Shown here piece after piece: positions 34,475 to 43,032 of a stretch of DNA of 47,769 nt (its first letter is position 1; each line of letters opens with the position of its first letter). The notes under the pieces were generated by a model, which did not search any database, was not told where the DNA came from, and worked only from the letters and a program-made list of their open reading frames with translations. This DNA is from Paraburkholderia ultramafica (GTDB taxonomy: Bacteria; Pseudomonadota; Gammaproteobacteria; Burkholderiales; Burkholderiaceae): the NCBI RefSeq assembly GCF_902859915.1, contig NZ_CADIKK010000046.1, positions 1-47,769 of the forward strand, given 5' to 3'. The position numbers and the translations under genes are program-made.

Positions 34475-35704
34475 ATGCCCCTATCTCCGTTGGAAAGCCG
34501 ACTGCGCTACGAATTTCGCAATGCGGAATTGTTGCGCCAGGCTTTAACGCACCGTAGTCATAGTTCCACGCATAACGAACGGCTCGAGTTTCTCGGCGAC
34601 TCCGTTCTAAATTGCGCGGTGGCTGCGCTTTTGTTCCAACGTTTCGGCAAACTGGACGAAGGCGATCTGTCGCGCGTCCGCGCCAATCTGGTGAAGCAGC
34701 AGTCGCTGTATGAAATCGCTCAGGCCCTCAATATTTCGGAAGGCTTGCGGCTCGGCGAGGGCGAACTGCGCAGCGGCGGCTTCCGCCGGCCGTCGATCCT
34801 CGCTGACACGCTCGAAGCGGTGCTGGGTGCGGTGTTCCTCGACGGCGGCTTCGACGCCGCCCAGACGGTCATCAAGCGCCTCTATGTGCCGATTCTCGAT
34901 CACATCGACCCGCGCACGCTCGGCAAGGACGCGAAGACGCTGCTGCAGGAGTATCTGCAGGGCCACAAGATCGCGCTGCCTACGTACACGGTCGTCGCGA
35001 CACATGGTGCGGCGCACAATCAGCAATTCGAAGTCGAATGCACGGTGCCGAAGCTGGACGTGAAAGTGTCCGGTTCCGGCGCGAGCCGGCGCGCGGCGGA
35101 GCAGGCGGCCGCCAAGAAGGCGCTCGACGAAGTGATGGCCTCGGCGCCCGCTGTCGTCGCCAAGCCCAAGCGCTCGAAGGGTGCCCGCGCGGCGAAAAAC
35201 GTCGAGCCGGAGATTGTGCCCGGCGTCACGGGTGTCCAGACCGCGCTGGATTTGCGCAGCCCGGAGCGCAAGGGCGAACGCGGCACGGCGCGCGGCGAGC
35301 CGCGCGCGGCTGCCGCAGCGGACCCCGCCGCTGAAAAGCCCACTGCTGAAAAGGCCGCCGCCGAACGCTCCACGCTGACCGCGGCAGGCGCGCCGCTTGC
35401 CGTCATTCGCGCCGCGCACGTCGAGTACAGCGGCCATGACAAAGCCGAGCGTGCCGAGAAGCTCGAGAAATCGGACAAGGCGACCGCTCACGCGAGCGAC
35501 AGGTCCGCTGACAAAGCAGCAGCGGACAAACCGGCCGAAGGCAGAGCCGAAGCCGCTCCCGCGCGCCACGCAGACCGCCAGCGCGGCCGCGAAGCCACAC
35601 CCGGTGCAGCCGCCGTGTCCGCGCCAGGCGCACCGGCACCCACCGAACACGAACCCGGCGTAGCCGACGCGGTGCAAACGCGCGTCGCCGATGCGGGCCA
35701 TTGA
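34475..35704 (+). CDS. rnc: Ribonuclease III with long C-terminal extension
   Basis: RNase III cuts double-stranded RNA in rRNA precursors and many mRNAs. Residues 1-150 form the nuclease domain with the signature ERLEFLGDSVLN, and about 155-222 the dsRNA-binding domain ending KKALDEVMAS. About 185 more residues follow, rich in Ala, Lys, Glu and Arg (for example AEKPTAEKAAAER), where E. coli RNase III stops at 226 aa. Such tails occur in Burkholderia relatives. era follows after 54 bp, the conserved rnc-era-recO order. Confidence 0.96.
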   Translation: MPLSPLESRLRYEFRNAELLRQALTHRSHSSTHNERLEFLGDSVLNCAVAALLFQRFGKLDEGDLSRVRANLVKQQSLYEIAQALNISEGLRLGEGELRSGGFRRPSILADTLEAVLGAVFLDGGFDAAQTVIKRLYVPILDHIDPRTLGKDAKTLLQEYLQGHKIALPTYTVVATHGAAHNQQFEVECTVPKLDVKVSGSGASRRAAEQAAAKKALDEVMASAPAVVAKPKRSKGARAAKNVEPEIVPGVTGVQTALDLRSPERKGERGTARGEPRAAAAADPAAEKPTAEKAAAERSTLTAAGAPLAVIRAAHVEYSGHDKAERAEKLEKSDKATAHASDRSADKAAADKPAEGRAEAAPARHADRQRGREATPGAAAVSAPGAPAPTEHEPGVADAVQTRVADAGH

Positions 35705-35758
35705 TTGCCGTCGGCGCGCCATTCCCGCGTGTCGATCTGAACTTGCCGTAGCCCGAAT

Positions 35759-36658
35759 ATGAACGCTCCCACTCCCACTGGTTTTCGCTGCGGCATGGTC
35801 GCGATCGTCGGCCGCCCTAACGTCGGCAAGTCCACGCTGATGAACGCGCTGGTCGGCCAGAAAGTCAGTATCACGTCGCGCAAGGCGCAGACCACGCGCC
35901 ATCGCATCACCGGCATTCACACGCTCGAAGACGCGCAGTACATCTTCGTCGACACGCCGGGTTTTCAGACCAGGCACAGCGGCGCGCTGAACCGCTCGCT
36001 CAATCGCGCGGTCACGTCCACGCTGACCTCGGTCGACGCGATCCTGTTCGTGATCGAGGCCGGCCGCTTCGGCGCGGACGATCAGAAGGTGCTCGACCTG
36101 ATCCCGCCGTCGGTGCCCACGCTGCTGATCGCGAACAAGCTCGATCGCGTGTCGGATAAGGACTCGCTGTTCCCGTTCATGCAGCAGGTCAGCGCACTGC
36201 GCCAGTTCAACGAGATCGTGCCGCTGTCGGCCAGGAATCCCGACGACATCAAGCGCCTGATGGCGACCGTCAAGCCGTTCCTGCCAGAAGGCGCGCCGAT
36301 CTATGGCGAAGACGACCTGACCGATCGCAGCGAGCGCTTCCTTGCCGCGGAAATCCTGCGCGAAAAAGTGTTCCGCTGGACCGGCGACGAACTGCCGTAC
36401 ACGAGCACCGTGCTGATCGACAAGTTCGAAACCGAAGGACGCCTGCGCCGCATTTTCGCGACCATCATGGTCGACCGCGACACGCACAAGGCGATGATCA
36501 TCGGACAGAAGGGCGCGAAGCTGAAGCAGATCAGCACCGAAGCGCGCCTCGACATGGAAAAGCTGTTCGACGGGCCGGTCTATCTGGAAACCTTCGTCAA
36601 GGTGAAGAGCGGCTGGGCCGACAACGAAGCCGGACTTCGTGCGTATGGGTACGAATGA
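35759..36658 (+). CDS. era: GTPase Era
   Basis: Era helps mature the 30S subunit by binding the 3' end of 16S rRNA. The 299-aa protein has G1 GRPNVGKST, G3 DTPGFQ and G4 NKLD, then a KH domain with IIGQKGAKLKQISTEAR (about residues 240-260). Length is normal. The recO start lies inside its end. Confidence 0.97.
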   Translation: MNAPTPTGFRCGMVAIVGRPNVGKSTLMNALVGQKVSITSRKAQTTRHRITGIHTLEDAQYIFVDTPGFQTRHSGALNRSLNRAVTSTLTSVDAILFVIEAGRFGADDQKVLDLIPPSVPTLLIANKLDRVSDKDSLFPFMQQVSALRQFNEIVPLSARNPDDIKRLMATVKPFLPEGAPIYGEDDLTDRSERFLAAEILREKVFRWTGDELPYTSTVLIDKFETEGRLRRIFATIMVDRDTHKAMIIGQKGAKLKQISTEARLDMEKLFDGPVYLETFVKVKSGWADNEAGLRAYGYE

Positions 36659-37562
36659 CGCGTGGATGACGCTGAATTCCGACGCTGCGCCGGACGAGCC
36701 GGAACCGGCCGCGCCGGCGAGCGAGCCGTCCCGGCCCGCTCGTAGCACCAAAAAATCCTCCAGCAAAAGCGCCGAGGGCGCCGAAGGCGAGCCGCGTAAG
36801 ACTCCAACCCGCGCTTCGACCCGCCGCGCGCCGCGCACCTCCGCTTCCGAATACCGGATCACGGAGCAACCCGCTTTCGTTCTGCATAGCTACCCGTATC
36901 GCGAGACCAGTCTGATCATCGACGTGCTGTCGCGCGATCACGGCCGTCTCGCCTTGGTCGCGAAGGGTGCGAAGCGCCCGCACTCCGCGCTGCGCGGTGT
37001 GTTGCAGACGTTCCAGCCGCTCGCGCTGTCGTGGTCCGGCAAATCCGAAGTGCGCACGCTGACCGGCGCCGAATGGGTCGGCGGCATGCTGCCTCTGACC
37101 GGCGGCGCGCTGCTCTGCGGCTTCTACGTCAACGAACTGCTGGTCAAGTTCTGCGCGCGCGAAGACCCGCATCCCCAACTGTTCCATCACTACGTCGTCA
37201 CGATGACGCGTCTCGCGCACGACGAGCCGCCCGTGCAGGTGTTGCGCTCGTTCGAACGCGTGCTGCTGCGCGAAACCGGTTACGCGATGGCGCTCGACCG
37301 CACCGTCGCGCGTCAAGCGGTGTTGCCCGAAGGCCGCTACGTGTTCGATCCGGAGCGCGGCGTGCGCGAAGCGTCCGACGAGTGGCCCGCGCAATGGCCG
37401 GTGGTTGCCGGACAAACCTTGCTCGATATGGAACAGGACGATTACCATCGAGCGCAGACCGTGGCGCAAAGCAAAACGCTGATGCGCTTTCTGCTCAACA
37501 CTTACCTTGGCGGCACGCCGCTCGCGACGCGCCAGATCCTGATCGACTTGCAGAACTTATGA
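36645..37562 (+). CDS. recO: DNA repair protein RecO
   Basis: RecO helps RecR load RecA on SSB-coated DNA in the RecF pathway. The protein of 305 aa has a disordered, Ala/Pro/Ser-rich N-terminal extension of about 65 residues before the OB fold starting at PAFVLHSYPYRETSLIIDVLSRDHGRLALVAKGAKR. The helical C-terminal domain follows. The start is not certain: ATG 36645 overlaps era by 14 nt, while GTG 36639 and ATG 36666 are alternatives. Its TGA overlaps the pdxJ ATG. Confidence 0.9.
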   Translation: MGTNDAWMTLNSDAAPDEPEPAAPASEPSRPARSTKKSSSKSAEGAEGEPRKTPTRASTRRAPRTSASEYRITEQPAFVLHSYPYRETSLIIDVLSRDHGRLALVAKGAKRPHSALRGVLQTFQPLALSWSGKSEVRTLTGAEWVGGMLPLTGGALLCGFYVNELLVKFCAREDPHPQLFHHYVVTMTRLAHDEPPVQVLRSFERVLLRETGYAMALDRTVARQAVLPEGRYVFDPERGVREASDEWPAQWPVVAGQTLLDMEQDDYHRAQTVAQSKTLMRFLLNTYLGGTPLATRQILIDLQNL

Positions 37563-38323
37563 GCTTCTTTCTTACGTCGCCGACTGTGATTGACCTCGGC
37601 GTGAATATCGATCACGTCGCTACGCTGCGCAACGCGCGCGGCACGTCTTACCCCGATCCGATCCGCGCGGCGCTGATGGCCGAGGAGGCCGGCGCGGACG
37701 TGATCACGCTGCATCTGCGCGAAGATCGCCGTCATATTGTCGACGCCGACGTGCGCAAGCTGCGGCCGCTGCTGAAGACGCGCATGAATCTCGAATGCGC
37801 GGTGACGCGGGAAATGCTCGACATCGCCTGCGAAGTGCAGCCGCACGATGTGTGCCTCGTACCGGAAAAGCGCCAGGAGCTGACCACCGAAGGCGGGCTG
37901 GACGTGGCCGGCCAGTTCGAAGCGGTGCGTGCCGCGTGCCAGCAACTCGCCGCAGCCAATTCGCGCGTGTCGCTCTTCATCGATCCGGACGAAACGCAGA
38001 TACGGGCCGCGCATGAGGCCGGCGCGCCGGTGATCGAACTGCACACCGGCCGTTACGCGGAAGCGCACGACCCCGCCGAACAGCAGCGCGAATACGAGCG
38101 TGTGGTGCGCGCGGTCGAATTCGGCGCGACGCTCGGCATCAAGGTCAACGCGGGCCACGGCCTGCACTACACCAACGTGCAGCAGATTGCCGCGATCGAA
38201 GGGATCGTCGAGCTGAATATCGGTCACGCGATCGTCGCGCATGCGATCTTCGCGGGCTGGGACAACGCGGTGCGCGAGATGAAGGCGATCATGGTCGCCG
38301 CCCGTCTCGGCGCGCGCGCCTGA
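37559..38323 (+). CDS. pdxJ: Pyridoxine 5'-phosphate synthase PdxJ
   Basis: PdxJ condenses 1-deoxyxylulose 5-phosphate with 3-amino-2-oxopropyl phosphate in the DXP-dependent vitamin B6 pathway. The 254-aa TIM barrel opens DLGVNIDHVATLRNARG and has LHLREDRRHI, CLVPEKRQELTTEGGLDV and VNAGHGLHYTNV. The start overlaps recO as ATGA and its stop overlaps acpS as TGATG, so the three genes are translationally coupled. Confidence 0.97.
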   Translation: MSFFLTSPTVIDLGVNIDHVATLRNARGTSYPDPIRAALMAEEAGADVITLHLREDRRHIVDADVRKLRPLLKTRMNLECAVTREMLDIACEVQPHDVCLVPEKRQELTTEGGLDVAGQFEAVRAACQQLAAANSRVSLFIDPDETQIRAAHEAGAPVIELHTGRYAEAHDPAEQQREYERVVRAVEFGATLGIKVNAGHGLHYTNVQQIAAIEGIVELNIGHAIVAHAIFAGWDNAVREMKAIMVAARLGARA

Positions 38324-38799
38324 TGCGACCCGAACCGGCGGTCTCGCGCATGGCGATCTACGGCATCGGTACCGACATCGTTCAGGTCAGCCGCGTGGCC
38401 GCGGTCATGACGCGCACCAACGGCCGTTTTGCGGAGAAGGTGCTTGGTCCGGACGAGCTGCGTGTCTATCACGCACGTACGGCACGTTCGGCGGCGCGCG
38501 GTCTCGCGTTTCTCGCCACGCGGTTCTCGGCGAAAGAAGCGTTCTCGAAAGCGATCGGCCTCGGCATGCACTGGCCGATGACCTGGCGCGCGCTGCAAAC
38601 GCTCAACAAGCCGAGCGGCGAGCCGATGGTGGTCGCTTCCGGCGAGCTGGCCGAATGGCTCGACGCGCGCGGCATCACGGCGCGCGTCACGATCAGCGAC
38701 GAGCGCGATTACGCGGTGTCGTTCGTGATCGCGGAGACAGCGCAAGCGGGCGGGGCGCACGCCGCCGACACGCCGCCCACGCCGGGTAGCGCCGGATAA
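38323..38799 (+). CDS. acpS: Holo-ACP synthase AcpS
   Basis: AcpS moves 4'-phosphopantetheine from CoA to AcpP, encoded at 24923. The 158-aa protein has the metal-binding Asp in IYGIGTDIVQVSR and the Glu in RFSAKEAFSKAIGLG. It is longer than E. coli AcpS (126) owing to about 9 residues at the start and an Ala/Gly/Pro-rich tail. It is coupled to pdxJ, as in many proteobacteria. Confidence 0.95.
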   Translation: MRPEPAVSRMAIYGIGTDIVQVSRVAAVMTRTNGRFAEKVLGPDELRVYHARTARSAARGLAFLATRFSAKEAFSKAIGLGMHWPMTWRALQTLNKPSGEPMVVASGELAEWLDARGITARVTISDERDYAVSFVIAETAQAGGAHAADTPPTPGSAG

Positions 38800-38869
38800 A
38801 AAATACTTTGAACGCGGCCCATGCCGGCCGCGTCGTTCCTTGCCCAACGCTTTCTTCTGGCGGAATTCG

Positions 38870-39898
38870 ATGAAAACCACTCCCGGACCGGTGATGCTCG
38901 ACGTGGTCGGCAAAACGCTGAACGACGATGACAAGCGCCGCCTTGCCCATCCGATGACCGGCGGCGTGATCCTGTTCGCGCGCCATTACGAGAGCCGCGC
39001 GCAACTGATCGCGCTGACCGATTCGATCCGCGCGATCCGCAAGGATCTGCTGATCGCCGTCGATCACGAAGGCGGCCGCGTGCAGCGCTTTCGCACCGAC
39101 GGCTTCACGGTGCTGCCGGCGATGGGCAAGCTCGGCGCGCTGTGGGACCGCGACGTGCTGCACGCCACCAAGGTGACGACCGCGGTCGGTTATATCCTCG
39201 CGGCGGAGTTGCGCGCGTGCGGCATCGACATGAGCTTTACGCCGGTGCTCGATCTGAACTACGGGCAATCGCAGGTGATAGGCGACCGTTCGTTCCACCG
39301 CGATCCGCGCGTGGTGGCGTTGCTCGCGAAGAGCCTGAACCACGGCCTCGCGCTGGCCGGCATGAGCAATTGCGGCAAGCACTTCCCGGGACACGGCTTT
39401 GCACATGCGGACTCGCACGTCGCGATGCCCATCGACGACCGTTCGCTCGACGAGATCCTGCGCGACGACGTCGCGCCGTATGACTGGCTCGGCTTGTCGC
39501 TAGGAGCGGTGTTGCCCGCGCACGTGGTCTATCCGCAAGTCGACTCGAAGCCGGCCGGTTTCTCGCGGATCTGGCTGCAGGACATTCTGCGCAAGAAGCT
39601 GCGCTTCGAAGGCGCGATTTTCAGCGACGACCTGTCGATGGAAGCCGCGCGCCAGGGCGGCACGCTGACCGAGGGCGCGAGCGCCGCGCTGCAGGCCGGT
39701 TGCGACATGGTGCTGATCTGCAATCAGCCGGATGAAGCGGAGAAGGTGCTGGATGCGCTGCGCTTCACGCCGTCGAAGGAATCGCTGCGGCGCCTGAAGC
39801 GCATGCGGCCGCGCGACAAGGCGCTGACGTGGAGCAAGCTGGTCGCCGAGCCGCGCTATCTGGAAGCGCAGGCGTTGCTGCGCAGCGCGTTCGCATAG
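38870..39898 (+). CDS. nagZ: Beta-N-acetylglucosaminidase NagZ
   Basis: This cytosolic family-3 glycoside hydrolase removes GlcNAc from anhydro-muropeptides in wall recycling, a step that also makes the signal for AmpC beta-lactamase induction in other bacteria. The 342-aa protein has VDHEGGRVQRF, the family motif KHFPGHGFAHADSH with the catalytic His/Asp pair, and the nucleophile Asp in IFSDDLSME. The ATG 38870 is chosen over a TTG at 38840. A terminator follows. Confidence 0.95.
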   Translation: MKTTPGPVMLDVVGKTLNDDDKRRLAHPMTGGVILFARHYESRAQLIALTDSIRAIRKDLLIAVDHEGGRVQRFRTDGFTVLPAMGKLGALWDRDVLHATKVTTAVGYILAAELRACGIDMSFTPVLDLNYGQSQVIGDRSFHRDPRVVALLAKSLNHGLALAGMSNCGKHFPGHGFAHADSHVAMPIDDRSLDEILRDDVAPYDWLGLSLGAVLPAHVVYPQVDSKPAGFSRIWLQDILRKKLRFEGAIFSDDLSMEAARQGGTLTEGASAALQAGCDMVLICNQPDEAEKVLDALRFTPSKESLRRLKRMRPRDKALTWSKLVAEPRYLEAQALLRSAFA

Positions 39899-39937
39899 AT
39901 CGCCAACGCTGCGCGAGTATGGCCGATGAATGAAGAA

Positions 39938-39976
39938 ACGGCGCCTTTGATTAAAAATCAAGGCGCCGTTTTTTTT
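39938..39976 (+). terminator. Terminator of the rnc-nagZ run
   Basis: ACGGCGCCTTTGATT pairs with AATCAAGGCGCCGT, with one bulged base, followed by eight T. It separates nagZ from the convergent response regulator. Confidence 0.9.
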
Positions 39977-40010
39977 ATCGGCTTCAGCCAGCCGCAACAG
40001 GCCGTCGAAC

Positions 40011-41393
40011 TCAGTTCAGCCGCATGCGTTGCAGCTTGTTGTACAGCGTCTTCGGACTGATCCCCAGCAGCGATGCCGCGCGGTGACGCGTACCGCCGAC
40101 CGCATCGAGCGTCGCGCGAATCAGCATTTCCTCGACGTCCGCGAGCGGCGTGCCGACGGTGACCTGCACGCGGCTGCCGTTCAGATCGCGGCCGTTCGCC
40201 AAACCCGCGTCGTCGGCGCGCAGCGACTCCAGCACGTCGCCCGACGCGAGATACGCACGCCGTACGCGCTCCTGCAATTCACGCACATTGCCCGGCCATT
40301 CGTACGCGAGAGATTCGCGCAGGAAGTTCGGCCCGATCTGCTTGGCGACCTCGGAGGTGCCGCGCGCGGCCGCCTCGTGATTCAATTCGTCGACCACCGC
40401 CTGAGCGATCAGAGCCGGATCGTCGCCGCGTTCGCGCAGCGGCGGAAGCATCACCGCGGCGGCTTCAAGGCGCAGCGCGAGCTCCTGATGCAGGCTGCCG
40501 TCGAGCACCGCCGCGCGCGGCGGCTTGCGCGTCGATGCGATCAGCCGGAAGTCCGTCGCGACCTGATTCGTGCCGCCGACCCGCATGAACGTTTGCGAGT
40601 CGAGCGCACGCAGCAGTGCTTCCTGCTGGGCGCGCGGCAACCCGGCGATTTCGTCGATGAACAGCGTGCCGCCGCTGGCCTGTTCGAACAGGCCCGGTTC
40701 GCGCTGCTCGGAGGCGCCGAACGCACCGCGTTCGTGACCGAACAGCAGGCTCTCGAGCGAGCGATGCGCGCCCAGGCCAGCCGCGCTGCGGCAATCGAGC
40801 GTGACGAACGGACCTTTGCGGCGCCGGCTCATATCATGCAGCGTGCGCGCCGCGGTCTGCTTGCCGGTGCCGGCTTCGCCGGAAATCAGCACGGCGGCTT
40901 CAGTCGGCGCAATCCGTTCGATCGTGTCGTACACGTGCTGGATCGCGCCGCTGCGGCCGAGCATCGAGCCGAACCGGCCGAGCTGGCGCAACGACGCGCG
41001 CAGCGTCTGCACTTCCTCGGTCAGTTCGTACGGACGCGGAATCCGTGCGAGCAGACTGCGCAAACGCGGGATGTTGACCGGCTTGAGCAGGTAGTCCCAG
41101 ATGCCGTGCCGCAGACCCTCGATCGCGCTCTCGACCGTGGCATTGCCGGTCATCACGATCACGGGCAGCGCGCCGCCGGGCGGCTGCGCGGGCAGATGCT
41201 GCAGCAGATCGAGCCCGCTGCCGTCCGGCAGATTCAGGTCGACCAGCACGACGTCGGGAATGAAGCGGGTCAGCGCCGTCCGGGCTTCGGCGATCGTGGT
41301 CGCGGTGTCGACGGAGAAGCCGTCGGCGGCGAGGATGGCGGACAGGCCGGACAGGCTATTGGGGTCGTCTTCAACAATCAGGGCGTGTGGCAT
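40011..41393 (-). CDS. NtrC-like response regulator with altered GAFTGA loop
   Basis: The 460-aa protein has a receiver domain (Asp52 acceptor, Thr82, Lys104), an AAA+ domain (Walker A GEAGTGK 172-178, Walker B FIDE 245-248) and a Fis-type helix-turn-helix at the C-terminus (RHRAASLLGISPKTLYNKLQ). In place of the GAFTGA loop that touches sigma-54 it has GAFGAS (223-228), and its Walker A reads GEAGTGKQT instead of the usual GESGTGKE. No histidine kinase is next to it, so the input and the targets are unknown. Whether it still activates sigma-54 is in doubt. Confidence 0.9.
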   Translation of the reverse strand: MPHALIVEDDPNSLSGLSAILAADGFSVDTATTIAEARTALTRFIPDVVLVDLNLPDGSGLDLLQHLPAQPPGGALPVIVMTGNATVESAIEGLRHGIWDYLLKPVNIPRLRSLLARIPRPYELTEEVQTLRASLRQLGRFGSMLGRSGAIQHVYDTIERIAPTEAAVLISGEAGTGKQTAARTLHDMSRRRKGPFVTLDCRSAAGLGAHRSLESLLFGHERGAFGASEQREPGLFEQASGGTLFIDEIAGLPRAQQEALLRALDSQTFMRVGGTNQVATDFRLIASTRKPPRAAVLDGSLHQELALRLEAAAVMLPPLRERGDDPALIAQAVVDELNHEAAARGTSEVAKQIGPNFLRESLAYEWPGNVRELQERVRRAYLASGDVLESLRADDAGLANGRDLNGSRVQVTVGTPLADVEEMLIRATLDAVGGTRHRAASLLGISPKTLYNKLQRMRLN

Positions 41394-41971
41394 GGCGAGC
41401 GCAATTTTTTAGATGAATGGAATACCCGCTGCGCTGCGCCCCTAGCTCGACTGGCGCGCGTGATGCGGGCGCGATGGCTGCCCGGTACGGGGTCGGATGC
41501 CGCGCCGCGGGGCCGGCGCATGCCGCCCGGCGGCATACCAGCGGCCGACGGGTTGACATCGACGCAATGCCCGGCATGCAGCGGCATGCCGGACGGCAGA
41601 CGGGACGAGCGGCGATTCGACTCACGTAGTTCTGGTCCTTTTGCTATTCACAGGGACGCCCGTGCTGCGCCGTTTGGTGCTATCTGGCACGGATAACGCG
41701 GGCGGGGTGCCTGTAGTTCTTTCATCCGGTCTGTCAGAAATCCCGGTTGTTGCCTTCAGCAATGTCGTTATTCATGCTGCGTCTCCCGAGTTGAGGAAAA
41801 TAAGCCGTACCGGCGTAGCTTCAGATCAAGCATGGACTGTGCCACGGATATTTGCTATGACTTATCAATGGTTTGTCCGATGCCGGGCGGGAAGATTGGG
41901 ACGACGGATTGGCAATTTCGAGAAGCTTGCCGGTAAAGTTTTCCTCAACCATACACGGCGGGACAGAAAAG
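41394..41971. other. Gene-poor region upstream of the regulator
   Basis: Close to 580 bp with no reading frame I can support. The left part is GC-rich and holds a perfect inverted repeat CCGGCATGC-AGCG-GCATGCCGG (41571-41592). From about 41640 the sequence is visibly less GC-rich than its surroundings. It probably contains the promoter of the regulator and could hold a small RNA, but I see no direct sign of one. Confidence 0.5.
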
Positions 41972-42001
41972 AAAAAGCGCCCAAATTGGGCGCTTTTTTT
42001 T
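41972..42001 (-). terminator. Terminator of efp
   Basis: AAAAAGCGCCC (41972-41982) pairs with GGGCGCTTTTT (41988-41998) around AAATT; the symmetric A/T tracts give a U run on the minus-strand transcript. It lies about 70 bp beyond the efp stop. Confidence 0.88.
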
Positions 42002-42069
42002 GCCACTTTTTTCGCAGCGCCGGCGTTGCCGCGGCGCTGGATTCAGGCGTGCAGGCGTTGCTGCGCGAT

Positions 42070-42627
42070 TTATGCGCGGCTGCGGTACTCGTGCGTACGC
42101 GTGTCGATTTCGATCTTGTCGCCGATGTTGCAGAACAGCGGCACTTGCAGTTCGAAGCCGGTGTTCAGTTTGGCGTTCTTCAGCACCTTGCCCGACGACG
42201 TATCGCCCTTGACAGCCGGTTCCGTGTAGATGATCTCGCGGACCAGCGTGGTCGGCAGTTCGACCGAGATGGCCTTCTCGTTGTAGAACACGACTTCGCA
42301 AGCCATGCCGTCTTCGAGGTAATGGAGGGCGTCGCCCATCATTTCGCCTTCGACTTCGAACTGGTTGTAGTCGGCGTCCATGAACACGTACATCGGGTCG
42401 GCGAAGTACGAGTACGTCACTTCCTTGCGCTCCAGCACGACGACGTCGAACTTGTCGTCTGCCTTGTACACGCTTTCCATGCCTGCGCCGGTCAGCAGGT
42501 TCTTGAACTTCATCTTGACGACGGCGGAGTTACGGCCCGATTTGTTGTATTCGGCCTTTTGCACGACCATTGCGTCTGCGCCGATCATCACGACGTTGCC
42601 GGTGCGGAGTTCCTGTGCGGTCTTCAT
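42070..42627 (-). CDS. efp: Elongation factor P (Arg32 type)
   Basis: EF-P relieves ribosome stalling at polyproline. The 185-aa protein has the three-barrel layout and length of the family. The tip residue of domain I is Arg32 in NKSGRNSA, instead of the Lys that is beta-lysylated in E. coli. Arg32 is the target of rhamnosylation by EarP, which lies just upstream on the same strand. An AGGACAG site precedes the ATG. Confidence 0.97.
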   Translation of the reverse strand: MKTAQELRTGNVVMIGADAMVVQKAEYNKSGRNSAVVKMKFKNLLTGAGMESVYKADDKFDVVVLERKEVTYSYFADPMYVFMDADYNQFEVEGEMMGDALHYLEDGMACEVVFYNEKAISVELPTTLVREIIYTEPAVKGDTSSGKVLKNAKLNTGFELQVPLFCNIGDKIEIDTRTHEYRSRA

Positions 42628-43032
42628 AAAACTGTCCTGTACGAAATAAGTAGCTTCAACTTTTGCTCAACGGCATACGGCGCAAGCGGCTTCGGCGCTT
42701 CGCTCACTACGAACCGCGCCGCGTGGAAGCGGCGGCGGGACCTGAGTGAGTGAAGCGTGGCCGGCTTGCAGCGGGGACCGACGGCGGGACCGCGTTGCGC
42801 AGCCCGGTGAATTCCGCCATCCCCAACAATCCGTTACCTGCTTTTTACCCTGTGCGGGCGTGTACACGAGTGGCGCCGATCCACAACATACGTCCCTTTT
42901 TTGACATTTGCGCCACTTCCCGACGGTTGGGACGCGTCATGCACCTTTCGATGCCGGGCTTGGCCAGTCAGGCTGACCTGGTTCGCTGCTGAGATCGGGC
43001 CGCGCTTGCGTCGTCGGCCTTTGGATAACCGC
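42628..43032. other. Intergenic region earP-efp
   Basis: These 405 bp hold no gene I can support. The gap is long for a same-strand functional pair, so efp probably has its own promoter here. I could not fix one by eye. A TTGACA at 42901 is on the plus strand and has no matching -10. Confidence 0.5.

Noticed and set aside
34607..36862. 751-codon minus-strand frame over rnc, era and the recO start
   Set aside because: It crosses three conserved genes and has no recognisable domain; the GC-biased third positions explain the lack of stops.
41641..42753. Plus-strand frame across the gene-free region and efp
   Set aside because: It reads through the efp terminator and in antisense through the whole of efp, so its length is due to efp.
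42901..42906. TTGACA upstream of efp as a promoter
   Set aside because: It is on the plus strand, away from efp and earP, and no -10 box is found 16-18 bp downstream.
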